A stretch of DNA of 64,000 nucleotides from Arion vulgaris (Eukaryota; Mollusca; Gastropoda; Stylommatophora; Arionidae). Each line of letters starts with the position of its first letter. Positions within the stretch are counted from its first letter, which is position 1. Of the stretch, positions 1 through 12,489 are shown piece after piece. Location of the stretch: positions 19,028,817-19,092,816 of the forward strand of contig CM036755.1 of NCBI GenBank assembly GCA_020796225.1. The letters run 5' to 3'. A program made the translations under genes and the position numbers. The notes beneath the pieces are model-generated. The model searched no databases. It was not told the DNA's origin and saw only the letters and a program-made list of their open reading frames with translations.

Positions 1-490
1 TCTTCTATTGAATGGTAAACCATCATTTTAGACTATAGCACACATTTTTGAGTTACAACAATGACTTTAAAACTTTTTACAACACACAACAAAACATGTT
101 TTTTTGTTTGTTAATCCAGATGAACCCGGTAGTAATTAAAAGATAACAGAACGAGAAAGCACATGTTTGAAAGTATTATTAGATAATATAAGTTTACTAC
201 ATCAAAGTTAAGTGAAATATTTGAACTCACGGATACATTGAACTTGTCGACATGACGATGCTATCACAAGAAACAAAACCAGGAAATGAAGCTTGGTCGC
301 TTCGTGTTTGACAGCCATCTTTGAAACTGTGTGACCCGTTTCTGAGACACCAGGTGACAGCTTGACAACTCACCTGGTAAGCGTACCCCATTCAATATAT
401 CAAGGGTTCTAAAGCTGTTGGTTAAATGGCCCCCTTGGTAGTTTAGTGAATCATATGGGCTCCGCTCAGATTATATGATATATATATATA
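1..490. other. unassigned AT-rich stretch
   Basis: I see no coding signal, tandem repeat or recognised dispersed repeat here. The short minus-strand frame at 443-643 runs into the MITE at 491-655 and is not a gene. Confidence 0.5.
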
Positions 491-655
491 CAGTGGCGGC
501 TCGTCATTAAGGGCCAGGGGGCTGGGCCCCACCAAAACTAAGGCGTAACGTGTATTTATTATTTTATACATTAAAATATAACCTAACCGAAACCATGATT
601 TTTCCGAAAATTTCTGTCTGGCCCCGCCAACAAAAATGATCACGAGCCGCCACTG
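491..655. mobile_element. 165-bp hAT-like MITE
   Basis: The element begins CAGTGGCGGCTCGT and ends with its exact reverse complement, giving perfect 14-bp terminal inverted repeats around a non-coding core. It sits in a TA-dinucleotide run, so an 8-bp target duplication of TATATATA is compatible but cannot be proved. The CAGTGGCGGCTCGT end style and size fit non-autonomous hAT elements. Confidence 0.7.
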
Positions 656-710
656 TATATATATATCAAAGTAAAACTACTTTTTTTTCAAAGTATTTAA
701 CAAAAGAATT

Positions 711-910
711 GAGCGTCTGGCCGAATGGATTAGAGAGCGGCTCCCATGCGGGAGACCCGTGTTCAATTCCCGGTACGGCCAAGGATTATTTTTCTGTTAA
801 GGGCATAAATGAAAAATTCTAACCTGAACAGCTTCACTGTGACTGCACTAGCAATGTGGCCATTAAATTCCTCAGGTTCACGTCCCACCTGTCCTACATC
901 GCCCTACAAG
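711..910 (+). mobile_element. SINE family 1 copy (tRNA-derived head)
   Basis: The head has a Pol III A-box-like stretch (GGCCGAATGGATTAGAG) and a B-box-like GTTCAATTCC. The body contains the landmark AACCTGAACAG and the tail TGTCCTACATCGCC. The same family recurs at 25025, 34003, 44255, 47511 and 55480. The fixed non-tRNA body and multiple copies mark it as a SINE, not a tRNA gene. Confidence 0.8.
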
Positions 911-949
911 GCAGTACTACTGGCGGTACTACGACAGTTTTGTGTGAGT

Positions 950-1870
950 TGTTTGACAAAATAATTATTATCGGCATCTTTGTCTCAGGAGACAATAGGT
1001 TTTTGCGTTGTGTAGTTTGTTCTGTGCTGAGTCACATCGTATGTTGTGGCGGTAGTGGCCTATTCTGGAGTGGCATAGTTTGTCACAGTTGCTGCAGGTT
1101 AAATGGGTGACTGAAGCTGATACAGGGGATGATCTCTCTGCCCTCTATACTATCTTTTGCCTTCATATGCGATGGCGTTTCTGTTCTCTTGAAGCCATCC
1201 CTCACTTTCACTCGACATGCCTACCACCCTAGGGCAAGCCTCTCCCAAATATATCTCTATGCTGCATGTTATGTTATACAATCAACGCAATTGCCCATTG
1301 GGCATTCCCATTCGTGCTCTGTTCTCCGCTGTATCAGCCTTCCTAACGTCCATTTGCTCACAGTACCCATGAGAAGTTGATTAGTCTCTCTACCACGAGG
1401 ACGACACTGTCTGGCATGTCAAACTTAACTTCTAATTCTCGCACTCGTTCTAATGTCTGAGACTCACCCATATCACATAAATGAGAGCGTCAGCATTGAT
1501 GATATCGGCTCTGTCCATACTTCTGCCCGCTTGAGTTGGGGCATTGTTTGCAAGAAAGTCAGCACGCTCGTTACCCTGCACTCCAGCATGTCCAGCCAAG
1601 TAATTTTCTTGAGATGTGATTTTCGAATGCTATCCACACATTCCACGCGCAGACTTCCAGGCTCAATCATTTGAAGCATATTCATCGAGTCTCATATGAT
1701 AATCGTATAGGTCACCTGCTGCTCAGCCACCCACGACAGAGCCCTGGAGGCAGCTGTGATCTCCATAGCCATGCTCGATGTTGTTGTATCGAAAGCGTCA
1801 CAGTCCTCGTGAAGTGAGGATTCGTTATGTTGCATGTTATAGATCACACTTGCAGATGTCAATGAATTGT
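950..1870 (-). pseudogene. LINE pol C-terminus with RNase H domain (relic)
   Basis: On the minus strand, frames at about 1860-1685 and 1685-1473 resemble the RNase H domain of I-type non-LTR retrotransposons: a CDAFDT/SMAMEITAA segment, then an (I/W)DSMNMLQ.IE stretch and KITW. Further downstream, at about 1090-1020, a Cys/His motif (CSNCDKLCHSRIGHYRHN) resembles the finger-like C-terminus of such polyproteins. Stops and frameshifts interrupt it throughout, so it is inactive. Confidence 0.7.
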
Positions 1871-2475
1871 ATAAATGGGCGCTATGCTGTCTAGTACCGA
1901 TAGCAAAATAACAATCTTATACGTACTACGCTTCTAAGAACCAAATTTAAACGTCATCACCACAAGCATAAGCAACTTGCTATACCCAGACGTGGTATCC
2001 GATAACATACAGCCGACGGGCTCATGTAAAAAGTCTAGGAAATACGAGCACAACCGTCGCGTGACCTCACATGTTATCTGAGGCCATGGGGTAGCAAAGT
2101 TCTGCTCAGGGCATGCTATTTGTTGCAAAACACACAATGCATTCAATTTGTAAAGCGTTTAACGCCTTCAATGATTTTACCTCACGTCTGCCACATTGAG
2201 AACCACTGATGTATGTCTACCCCTACCTGCCTTGCCACCCGCATTCCATTCCACATACGGATGTCTGGTCTTCTGTGTTCCTACCGTAACGTGTGTTATA
2301 TTTCCCAACTACTACTTCCATCTTCTCTATTTTCTATTTGCTCGTTGTTATTGTTGATGCCTGTGCGTTGTGTGTGACCTAAATATTAAAGGGGTTATCT
2401 ACACGATTTCTCAGTGACCTCAATATTAATATCAAATTATGCACTGAAGACGAGATATTTTTCATATTCTTCTTT
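1870..2475. other. unassigned stretch
   Basis: No recognised repeat or coding signal. The last bases (about 2460-2475, TTCTTCTTTTG) match the 3' tail of the LINE from which the adjacent satellite derives. Confidence 0.4.
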
Positions 2476-5400
2476 TGTCATCAAACTGCAACCAGGTTGT
2501 TGTTGTAGCCCAGTATCGTCAAACTACAACCAGGTTGTTGTTGTAGCCCAGTGTCATCAAACTGCAACCAGGTTGTTGTTGTTGTAGCCCAGTGTCATCA
2601 AACTGTAACCAGGTTGTTGTTGTTGTAACCCAGTGTCGTCAAACTGTAACCAGGTTGTTGTTGTTGTAACCCAGTGTCATCAAACTGTAACCAGGTTGTT
2701 GTTGTTGTAACCCAGTGTCGTCAAACTGTAACCAGGTTGTTGTTGTAGCCCAGTGTCGTCAAACTGCAACCGGGTTGTTGTTATAGCCCAGTGTCGTCAA
2801 ACTGCAACCGGGTTGTTGTTGTAGCCCAGTGTCGTCAAACTGCAACCAGGTTGTTGTTGTAGCCCAGTGTCGTCAAACTGCAACCGGGTTGTTGCCCAGT
2901 GTCGTCAAACTGCAACCGGGTTGTTGTTGTAGCCCAGTGTCGTCAAACTGCAACCAGGTTGTTGTTGTAGCCCAGTGTCGTCAAACTGCAACCAGGTTGT
3001 TGTTGAGCCCAGTGTCGTCAAACTGCAACCGGGTTGTTGTAGCCCAGTGTCGTCAAACTGCAACCGGGTTGTTGCCCAGTGTCGTCAAACTGTAACCAGG
3101 TTGTTGTTGTTGTAACCCAGTGTCGTCAAACTGTAACCAGGTTGTTGTTGTTGTAACCCAGTGTCGTCAAACTGCAACCGGGTTGTTGTTGTAGCCCAGT
3201 GTCGTCAAACTGCAACCAGGTTGTTGTTGTAGCCCAGTGTCGTCAAACTACAACCAGGTTGTTGTTGTTGTAACCCAGTGTCATCAAACTGTAACCGGGT
3301 TGTTGTAGCCCAGTGTCGTCAAACTGCAACCGGGTTGTTGCCCAGTGTCGTCAAACTGCAACCGGGTTGTTGTTGTAGCCCAGTGTCGTCAAACTGCAAC
3401 CAGGTTGTTGTTGTAGCCCAGTATCGTCAAACTACAACCAGGTTGTTGTTGTTGTAACCCAGTGTCATCAAACTGTAACCGGGTTGTTGTAGCCCAGTGT
3501 CGTCAAACTGCAACCGGGTTGTTGCCCAGTGTCGTCAAACTGCAACCGGGTTGTTGTTGTAGCCCAGTGTCGTCAAACTGCAACCAGGTTGTTGTTGTAG
3601 CCCAGTGTCGTCAAACTGTAACCGGGTTGTTGTTGTAGCCCAGTGTCGTCAAACTGCAACCGGGTTGTTGTAGCCCAGTGTCGTCAAACTGCAACCGGGT
3701 TGTTGTTGTAGCCCAGTGTCGTCAAGCTGCAACCGGGTTGTTGTTGTAGCCCAGTGTCGTCAAACTGCAACCAGGTTGTTGTTGTAGCCCAGTGTCGTCA
3801 AACTGCAACCGGGTTGTTGTAGCCCAGTGTCATCAAACTGCAACCAGGCTGTTGTTGTAGCCCAGTGTCGTCAAACTGTAACCAGGTTGTTGTTGTAGCC
3901 CAGTGTCGTCAAACTGCAACCGGGTTGTTGTTGTAGCGCCAGTGTCGTCAAACTGCAACCAGGTTGTTGTTGTAGCCCAGTGTCGTCAAACTGCAACCAG
4001 GTTGTTGTTGTACCCCAGTGTCGTCAAACTGCAACCAGGTTTGTTGTAGCCCAGTGTCGTCAAACTGCAACCGGGTTGTTGCCCAGTGTCGTCAAACTGT
4101 AACCAGGTTGTTGTTGTTGTAACCCAGTGTCGTCAAACTGTAACCAGGTTGTTGTTGTTGTAACCCAGTGTCGTCAAACTGCAACCGGGTTGTTGTTGTA
4201 GCCCAGTGTCGTCAAACTGCAACCAGGTTGTTGTTGTAGCCCAGTGTCGTCAAACTCAACCAGGTTGTTGTTGTTGAACCCAGTGTCATCAAACTGTAAC
4301 CGGGTTGTTGAGCCCAGTGTCATCAAACTGCAACCGGGTTGTTGTTGTAGCCCAGTGTCGTCAAACTGCAACCAGGTTGTTGTTGTAGCCCAGTGTCGTC
4401 AAACTGTAACCGGGTTGTTGTTGTAGCCCAGTGTCGTCAAACTGCAACCGGGTTGTTGTGCCCAGTGTCGTCAAACTGCAACCGGGTTGTTGTTGTACCC
4501 CAGTGTCGTCAAACTGCAACCGGGTTGTTGTTGTAGCCCAGTGTCGTCAAACTGCAACCAGGTTGTTGTTGTACCCCAGTGTCGTCAAACTGCAACCGGG
4601 TTGTTGCCCAGTGTCGTCAAACTGCAACCGGGTTGTTGTAGCCCAGTGTCATCAAACTGCAACCAGGCTGTTGTTGTAGCCCAGTGTCGTCAAACTGTAA
4701 CCAGGTTGTTGTTGTAGCCCAGTGTCGTCAAACTGCAACCGGGTTGTTGTTGTAGCCCAGTGTCGTGAAACTGCAACCGGGTTGTTGTTGTAGCCCAGTG
4801 TCGTCAAACTGCAACCAGGTTGCTGTTGTAGCCCAGTGTCGTCAAACTGCAACCGGGTTGTTGCCCAGTGTCGTCAAACTGCAACCGGGTTGTTGTTGTA
4901 GCCCAGTGTCGTCAAACTGCAACCAGGTTGTTGTTGTAGCCCAGTGTCGTCAAACTGCAACCGGGTTGTTGTAGCCCAGTGTCGTCAAACTGCAACCGGG
5001 TTGTTGCCCAGTGTCGTCAAACTGCAACCGGGTTGTTGTTGTAGCCCAGTGTCGTCAAACTGCAACCAGGTTGTTGTTGTAGCCCAGTGTCGTCAAACTG
5101 CAACCGGGTTGTTGTAGCCCAGTGTCGTCAAACTGCAACCGGGTTGTTGCCCAGTGTCGTCAAACTGTAACCAGGTTGTTGTTGTTGTAACCCAGTGTCG
5201 TCAAACTGCAACCGGGTTGTTGTTGTAGCCCAGTGTCGTCAAACTGCAACCGGGTTGTTGTAGCCCAGTGTCGTCAAACTGCAACCGGGTTGTTGTAGCC
5301 CAGTGTCATCAAACTGCAACCAGGCTGTTGTTGTAGCCCAGTGTCGTCAAACTGTAACCAGGTTGTTGTTGTAGCCCAGTGTCGTCAAACTGCAACCGGG

Positions 5401-8400
5401 TTGTTGTTGAGCCCAGTGTCGTCAAACTGCAACCAGGTTGTTGTTGTAGCCCAGTGTCGTCAAACTGCAACCAGGTTGTTGTTGTAGCCCAGTGTCGTCA
5501 AACTGCAACCAGGTTGTTGTAGCCCAGTGTCGTCAAACTGCAACCGGGTTGTTGCCCAGTGTCGTCAAACTGTAACCAGGTTGTTGTTGTTGTAACCCAG
5601 TGTCGTCAAACTGTAACCAGGTTGTTGTTGTTGTAACCCAGTGTCGTCAAACTGCAACCGGGTTGTTGTTGTAGCCCAGTGTCGTCAAACTGCAACCAGG
5701 TTGTTGTTGTAGCCCAGTGTCGTCAAACTCAACCAGGTTGTTGTTGTTGTAACCCAGTGTCATCAAACTGTAACCGGGTTGTTGTAGCCCAGTGTCATCA
5801 AACTGCAACCGGGTTGTTGTTGTGCTAGCCAGTGTCGTCAAACTGCAACCAGGTTGTTGTTGTAGCCCAGTGTCGTCAAACTGTAACCGGGTTGTTGTAG
5901 CCCAGTGTCGTCAAACTGCAACCGGGTTGTTGTAGCCCAGTGTCGTCAAACTGCAACCGGGTTGTTGTTGTACCCCAGTGTCGTCAAACTGCAACCGGGT
6001 TGTTGTTGTAGCCCAGTGTCGTCAAACTGCAACCAGGTTGTTGTTGTACCCCAGTGTCGTCAAACTGCAACCGGGTTGTTGCCCAGTGTCGTCAAACTGC
6101 AACCGGGTTGTTGTAGCCCAGTGTCATCAAACTGCAACCAGGCTGTTGTTGTAGCCCAGTGTCGTCAAACTGTAACCAGGTTGTTGTTGTAGCCCAGTGT
6201 CGTCAAACTGCAACCGGGTTGTTGTTGTAGCCCAGTGTCGTGAAACTGCAACCGGGTTGTTGTTGTAGCCCAGTGTCGTCAAACTGCAACCAGGTTGCTG
6301 TTGGCCAGTGTCGTCAAACTGCAACCGGGTTGTTGCCCAGTGTCGTCAAACTGCAACCGGGTTGTTGTTGTAGCCCAGTGTCGTCAAACTGCAACCAGGT
6401 TGTTGTTGTAGCCCAGTGTCGTCAAACTGCAACCGGGTTGTTGTAGCCCAGTGTCGTCAAACTGCAACCGGGTTGTTGCCCAGTGTCGTCAAACTGCAAC
6501 CGGGTTGTTGTTGTAGCCCAGTGTCGTCAAACTGCAACCAGGTTGTTGTTGAGCCCAGTGTCGTCAAACTGCAACCGGGTTGTTGTGAGCCCAGTGTCGT
6601 CAAACTGCAACCGGGTTGTTGCCCAGTGTCGTCAAACTGTAACCAGGTTGTTGTTGTTGTAACCCAGTGTCGTCAAACTGCAACCGGGTTGTTGTTGTAG
6701 TCCAGTGTCGTCAAACTGCAACCAGGTTGTTGTTGTAGCCCAGTATCGTCAAACTACAACCAGGTTGTTGTTGTTGTAACCCAGTGTCATCAAACTGTAA
6801 CCGGGTTGTTGTAGCCCAGTGTCGTCAAACTGCAACCGGGTTGTTGCCCAGTGTCGTCAAACTGCAACCGGGTTGTTGCCCAGTGTCGTCAAACTGCAAC
6901 CAGGTTGTTGTTGTAGCCCAGTGTCGTCAAACTGCAACCGGGTTGTTGTTATAGCCCAGTGTCGTCAAACTGCAACCGGGTTGTTGTTGTAGCCCAGTGT
7001 CGTCAAACTGCAACCAGGTTGTTGTTGTAGCCCAGTGTCGTCAAACTGCAACCGGGTTGTTGCCCAGTGTCGTCAAACTGCAACCGGGGTTTTTGTTGTA
7101 GCCAGTGTCGTCAAACTGCAACCAGGTTGTTGTTGTAGCCCAGTGTCGTCAAACTGCAACCAGGTTGTTGTTGTAGCCCAGTGTCGTCAAACTGCAACCG
7201 GGTTGTTGTAGCCCAGTGTCGTCAAACTGCAACCGGGTTGTTGCCCAGTGTCGTCAAACTGTAACCAGGTTGTTGTTGTTGTAACCCAGTGTCGTCAAAC
7301 TGTAACCAGGTTGTTGTTGTTGTAACCCAGTGTCGTCAAACTGCAACCGGGTTGTTGTTGTAGCCCAGTGTCGTCAAACTGCAACCAGGTTGTTGTTGTA
7401 GCCCAGTGTCGTCAAACTACAACCAGGTTGTTGTTGTTGAACCAGTGTCATCAAACTGTAACCGGGTTGTTGTAGCCCAGTGTCGTCAAACTGCAACCGG
7501 GTTGTTGCCCAGTGTCGTCAAACTGCAACCGGGTTGTTGTTGTAGCCCAGTGTCGTCAAACTGCAACCAGGTTGTTGTTGTACCCAGTATCGTCAAACTA
7601 CAACCAGGTTGTTGTTGTTACCCAGTGTCATCAAACTGTAACCGGGTTGTTGTAGCCCAGTGTCGTCAAACTGCAACCGGGTTGTTGCCCAGTGTCGTCA
7701 AACTGCAACCGGGTTGTTGTTGTAGCCCAGTGTCGTCAAACTGCAACCAGGTTGTTGTTGTAGCCCAGTGTCGTCAAACTGTAACCGGGTTGTTGTTGTA
7801 GCCCAGTGTCGTCAAACTGCAACCGGGTTGTTGTAGCCCAGTGTCGTCAAACTGCAACCAGGTTGTTGTTGTAGCCCAGTGTCGTCAAACTGCAACCGGG
7901 TTGTTGTTGTAGCCCAGTGTCGTCAAACTGCAACCAGGTTGTTGTTGTAGCCCAGTGTCGTCAAACTGCAACCGGGTTGTTGTAGCCCAGTGTCATCAAA
8001 CTGCAACCAGGCTGTTGTTGTAGCCCAGTGTCGTCAAACTGCAACCAGGTTGTTGTTGTAGCCCAGTGTCGTCAAACTGCAACCGGGTTGTTGTTGTAGC
8101 CCAGTGTCGTCAAACTGCAACCAGGTTGTTGTTGTAGCCCAGTGTCGTCAAACTGCAACCAGGTTGTTGTTGTAGCCCAGTGTCGTCAAACTGCAACCAG
8201 GTTGTTGTAGCCCAGTGTCGTCAAACTGCAACCGGGTTGTTGCCCAGTGTCGTCAAACTGTAACCAGGTTGTTGTTGTTGTAACCCAGTGTCGTCAAACT
8301 GTAACCAGGTTGTTGTTGTTGTAACCCAGTGTCGTCAAACTGCAACCGGGTTGTTGTTGTAGCCCAGTGTCGTCAAACTGCAACCAGGTTGTTGTTGTAG

Positions 8401-11400
8401 CCCAGTGTCGTCAAACTACAACCAGGTTGTTGTTGTTGTAACCCAGTGTCATCAAACTGTAACCGGGTTGTTGTAGCCCAGTGTCATCAAACTGCAACCG
8501 GGTTGTTGTTGTAGCCCAGTGTCGTCAAACTGCAACCAGGTTGTTGTTGATAAGCCCAGTGTCGTCAAACTGAACCGGGTTGTTGTTGTAGCCCAGTGTC
8601 GTCAAACTGCAACCGGGTTGTTGTAGCCCAGTGTCGTCAAACTGCAACCGGGTTGTTGTTGTACCCCAGTGTCGTCAAACTGCAACCGGGTTGTTGTTGT
8701 AGCCCAGTGTCGTCAAACTGCAACCAGGTTGTTGTTGTACCCCAGTGTCGTCAAACTGCAACCGGGTTGTTGCCCAGTGTCGTCAAACTGCAACCGGGTT
8801 GTTGTAGCCCAGTGTCATCAAACTGCAACCAGGCTGTTGTTGTAGCCCAGTGTCGTCAAACTGTAACCAGGTTGTTGTTGTAGCCCAGTGTCGTCAAACT
8901 GCAACCGGGTTGTTGTTGTAGCCCAGTGTCGTGAAACTGCAACCGGGTTGTTGTTGTAGCCCAGTGTCGTCAAACTGCAACCAGGTTGCTGTTGTAGCCC
9001 AGTGTCGTCAAACTGCAACCGGGTTGTTGCCCAGTGTCGTCAAACTGCAACCGGGTTGTTGTTGTAGCCCAGTGTCGTCAAACTGCAACCAGGTTGTTGT
9101 TGTAGCCCAGTGTCGTCAAACTGCAACCGGGTTGTTGTAGCCCAGTGTCGTCAAACTGCAACCGGGTTGTTGCCCAGTGTCGTCAAACTGCAACCAGGTT
9201 GTTGTTGTAGCCCAGTGTCGTCAAACTGCAACCAGGTTGTTGTTGTAGCCCAGTGTCGTCAAACTGCAACCGGGTTGTTGTAGCCCAGTGTCGTCAAACT
9301 GCAACCGGGTTGTTGCCCAGTGTCGTCAAACTGTAACCAGGTTGTTGTTTTGTACCCAGTGTCGTCAAACTGCAACCGGGTTGTTGTTGTAGCCCAGTGT
9401 CGTCAAACTGCAACCAGGTTGTTGTTGTAGCCCAGTGTCGTCAAACTGCAACCGGGTTGTTGTAGCCCAGTGTCATCAAACTGCAACCAGGCTGTTGTTG
9501 TAGCCCAGTGTCGTCAAACTGTAACCAGGTTGTTGTTGTAGCCCAGTGTCGTCAAACTGCAACCGGGTTGTTGTTGTAGCCCAGTGTCGTCAAACTGCAA
9601 CCAGGTTGTTGTTGTAGCCCAGTGTCGTCAAACTGCAACCAGGTTGTTGTTGTAGCCCAGTGTCGTCAAACTGCAACCAGGGTGTTGTTGTAGCCCAGTG
9701 TCGTCAAACTGCAACCGGGTTGTTGCCCAGTGTCGTCAAACTGTAACCAGGTTGTTGTTGTTGTAACCCAGTGTCGTCAAACTGTAACCAGGTTGTTGTT
9801 GTTGTAACCCAGTGTCGTCAAACTGCAACCGGGTTGTTGTTGTAGCCCAGTGTCGTCAAACTGCAACCAGGTTGTTGTTGTAGCCCAGTGTCGTCAAACT
9901 ACAACCAGGTTGTTGTTGTTGTAACCCAGTGTCATCAAACTGTAACCGGGTTGTTGTAGCCCAGTGTCATCAAACTGCAACCGGGTTGTTGTTGTAGCCC
10001 AGTGTCGTCAAACTGCAACCGGTTGTTGTTGTGCCCAGTGTCGTCAAACTGTAACCGGGTTGTTGTTGTAGCCCAGTGTCGTCAAACTGCAACCGGGTTG
10101 TTGTAGCCCAGTGTCGTCAAACTGCAACCGGGTTGTTGTTGTACCCCAGTGTCGTCAAACTGCAACCGGGTTGTTGTTGTAGCCCAGTGTCGTCAAACTG
10201 CAACCAGGTTGTTGTTGTACCCCAGTGTCGTCAAACTGCAACCGGGTTGTTGCCCAGTGTCGTCAAACTGCAACCGGGTTGTTGTAGCCCAGTGTCATCA
10301 AACTGCAACCAGGCTGTTGTTGTAGCCCAGTGTCGTCAAACTGTAACCAGGTTGTTGTTGTAGCCCAGTGTCGTCAAACTGCAACCGGGTTGTTGTTGAG
10401 CCCAGTGTCGTGAAACTGCAACCGGGTTGTTGTTGTAGCCCAGTGTCGTCAAACTGCAACCAGGTTGCTGTTGTAGCCCAGTGTCGTCAAACTGCAACCG
10501 GGTTGTTGCCCAGTGTCGTCAAACTGCAACCGGGTTGTTGTTGTAGCCCAGTGTCGTCAAACTGCAACCAGGTTGTTGTTGTAGCCCAGTGTCGTCAAAC
10601 TGCAACCGGGTTGTTGTAGCCCAGTGTCGTCAAACTGCAACCGGGTTGTTGCCCAGTGTCGTCAAACTGCAACCGGGTTGTTGTTGTAGCCCAGTGTCGT
10701 CAAACTGCAACCAGGTTGTTGTTGTAGCCCAGTGTCGTCAAACTGCAACCGGGTTGTTGTAGCCCAGTGTCGTCAAACTGCAACCGGGTTGTTGCCCAGT
10801 GTCGTCAAACTGTAACCAGGTTGTTGTTGTTGTAACCCAGTGTCGTCAAACTGCAACCGGGTTGTTGTTGTAGTCCAGTGTCGTCAAACTGCAACCAGGT
10901 TGTTGTTGTAGCCCAGTATCGTCAAACTACAACCAGGTTGTTGTTGTTGTAACCCAGTGTCATCAAACTGTAACCGGGTTGTTGTAGCCCAGTGTCGTCA
11001 AACTGCAACCGGGTTGTTGCCCAGTGTCGTCAAACTGCAACCGGGTTGTTGTTGTAGCCCAGTGTCGTCAAACTGCAACCAGGTTGTTGTTGTAGCCCAG
11101 TGTCGTCAAACTGCAACCAGGTTGTTGTTGTAGCCCAGTGTCGTCAAACTGCAACCGGGTTGTTGTAGCCCAGTGTCGTCAAACTGCAACCGGGTTGTTG
11201 TTGTAGCCCAGTGTCGTCAAACTGCAACCGGGTTGTTGTTGTACCCCAGTGTCGTCAAACTGCAACCAGGTTGTTGTTGTAGCCCAGTGTCGTCAAACTG
11301 CAACCGGGTTGTTGCCCAGTGTCGTCAAACTGCAACCGGGTTGTTGTAGCCCAGTGTCATCAAACTGCAACCAGGCTGTTGTTGTAGCCCAGTGTCGTCA

Positions 11401-11681
11401 AACTGCAACCGGGTTGTTGCCCAGTGTCGTCAAACTGCAACCGGGTTGTTGTAGCCCAGTGTCATCAAACTGCAACCAGGTTGTTGTTGTTGCCCAGTGT
11501 CGTCAAACTGCAACCGGGTTGTTGTTGTAGCCCAGTGTCGTCAAACTGCAACCAGGTTGTTGTAGCCCAGTGTCGTCAAACTGCAACCGGGTTGTTGTTG
11601 CCCACTGTCGTCAAACTGCAACCGGGTTGTTGTTGCCCAGTGTCGTCAAACTGCAACCGGGTTGTTGTTGCCCAGTGTCGT
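2476..11681. repeat. 9.2-kb satellite of 32/35/38/41-bp units
   Basis: Head-to-tail copies of a unit that starts TGTCGTCAAACTGCAACC, continues (A/G)GG then a (TTG)n run, and ends (TAG)CCCAG. Units are mostly 32, 35, 38 or 41 bp, differing by one trinucleotide in the TTG run or by gain of TAG/TAA. Dividing the array length by about 36 gives roughly 250 units. Larger blocks recur: an identical 288-bp frame occurs at 5905-6192, 8596-8883 and 10076-10363. Apparent proteins of 60-131 aa in both strands are translations of the repeat. The array is flanked on both sides by LINE 3'-end sequence. Confidence 0.97.
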
Positions 11682-11689
11682 AATTTTCT

Positions 11690-12400
11690 GTTTTAGTTTT
11701 GCGCTGTTCTGGTGGCTTGTGTGATTGTTATTTTTCCTCTTTGACAGGATTCTGCTATGTCATCTAACCATCTTTTTCGTGAACTTTCTCTCGCCTTCTT
11801 TCCTGATGCAGAAGACTGTGTATACTGTGGAGTGTGGATACCTTCTTATTAAACGGCCAAACTATTTCATTCTATGTTTCTCAATGTAATTCAAGCAAGG
11901 TTCTGTGCCAACTTTCTTTTTATGCTGATGTTGGTGACTTTGTTTCTCAATGTAATTCAAGCAGGTTCTGTGCCAACTTTCTTTTTATGCTGATGTTGGT
12001 GACTGTCTTTTCTGGTGTTGTTGGTAACTTTTCGCAGGCAGCGCATTTCACATGTCGTTATTTTTTTACGACTGCGTTTATCTCATTGTCCATGTTTGAC
12101 TCTGGTAACACAAAGTAGGTATAAAAATGCTGTTGATCATCTGTTGTTTAGCTGTCAGTGAGATTTTTGGGTGCCTTAACAATGGGGCTAGCTGGTAGGT
12201 TACAGCATTTGCTTTTGCACTCTATCTCTCTATCTAGTCTTCCGTCTTTTGTGAATATTCTTCCTAAGTATTTGAATTCTTTCACTTGGTTTATTTTAGT
12301 GCCATTGACATGGATGTCTAGTTTATTATGTTTTCCTATATTCATTATTTCTGTTTTAGTGTTGTTGATTTTCATGTCATGATTTATGCAATTTTAGTTC
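11690..12400 (-). pseudogene. LINE reverse transcriptase C-terminal relic
   Basis: Minus-strand translation at 12375-12148 gives a typical non-LTR RT thumb segment (KTEIMNIGKHNKLDIHVNG, then EFKYLGRIFTKDGRLDREIE). Further downstream, near 11800-11690, RKRWLDDIAESCQRGKI is the usual basic C-terminus. Frames are broken. A 64/65-bp tandem duplication (11875-11939 and 11941-12004) lies in the middle. The satellite at 2476-11681 begins directly at this element's 3' end. Confidence 0.8.
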
Positions 12401-12489
12401 AGGGTGTCAGTACATTGTTGTAGATCTTGTTCTTTGTGGTGTATCAGGCACTAATCATCTGACAAGATATTCAAACTACAAAATAAGAT

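Noticed and set aside
711..783. Functional tRNA gene (also at 47511-47584, 44400-44455 and 49979-50050)
   Set aside because: Good A and B boxes but no proper acceptor-stem pairing, and each is followed by a family-specific SINE body.
2476..11681. CRISPR-like array or a long coding region
   Set aside because: There are no unique spacers; units are contiguous variants of one sequence. Translations are repeats of the unit in both strands.
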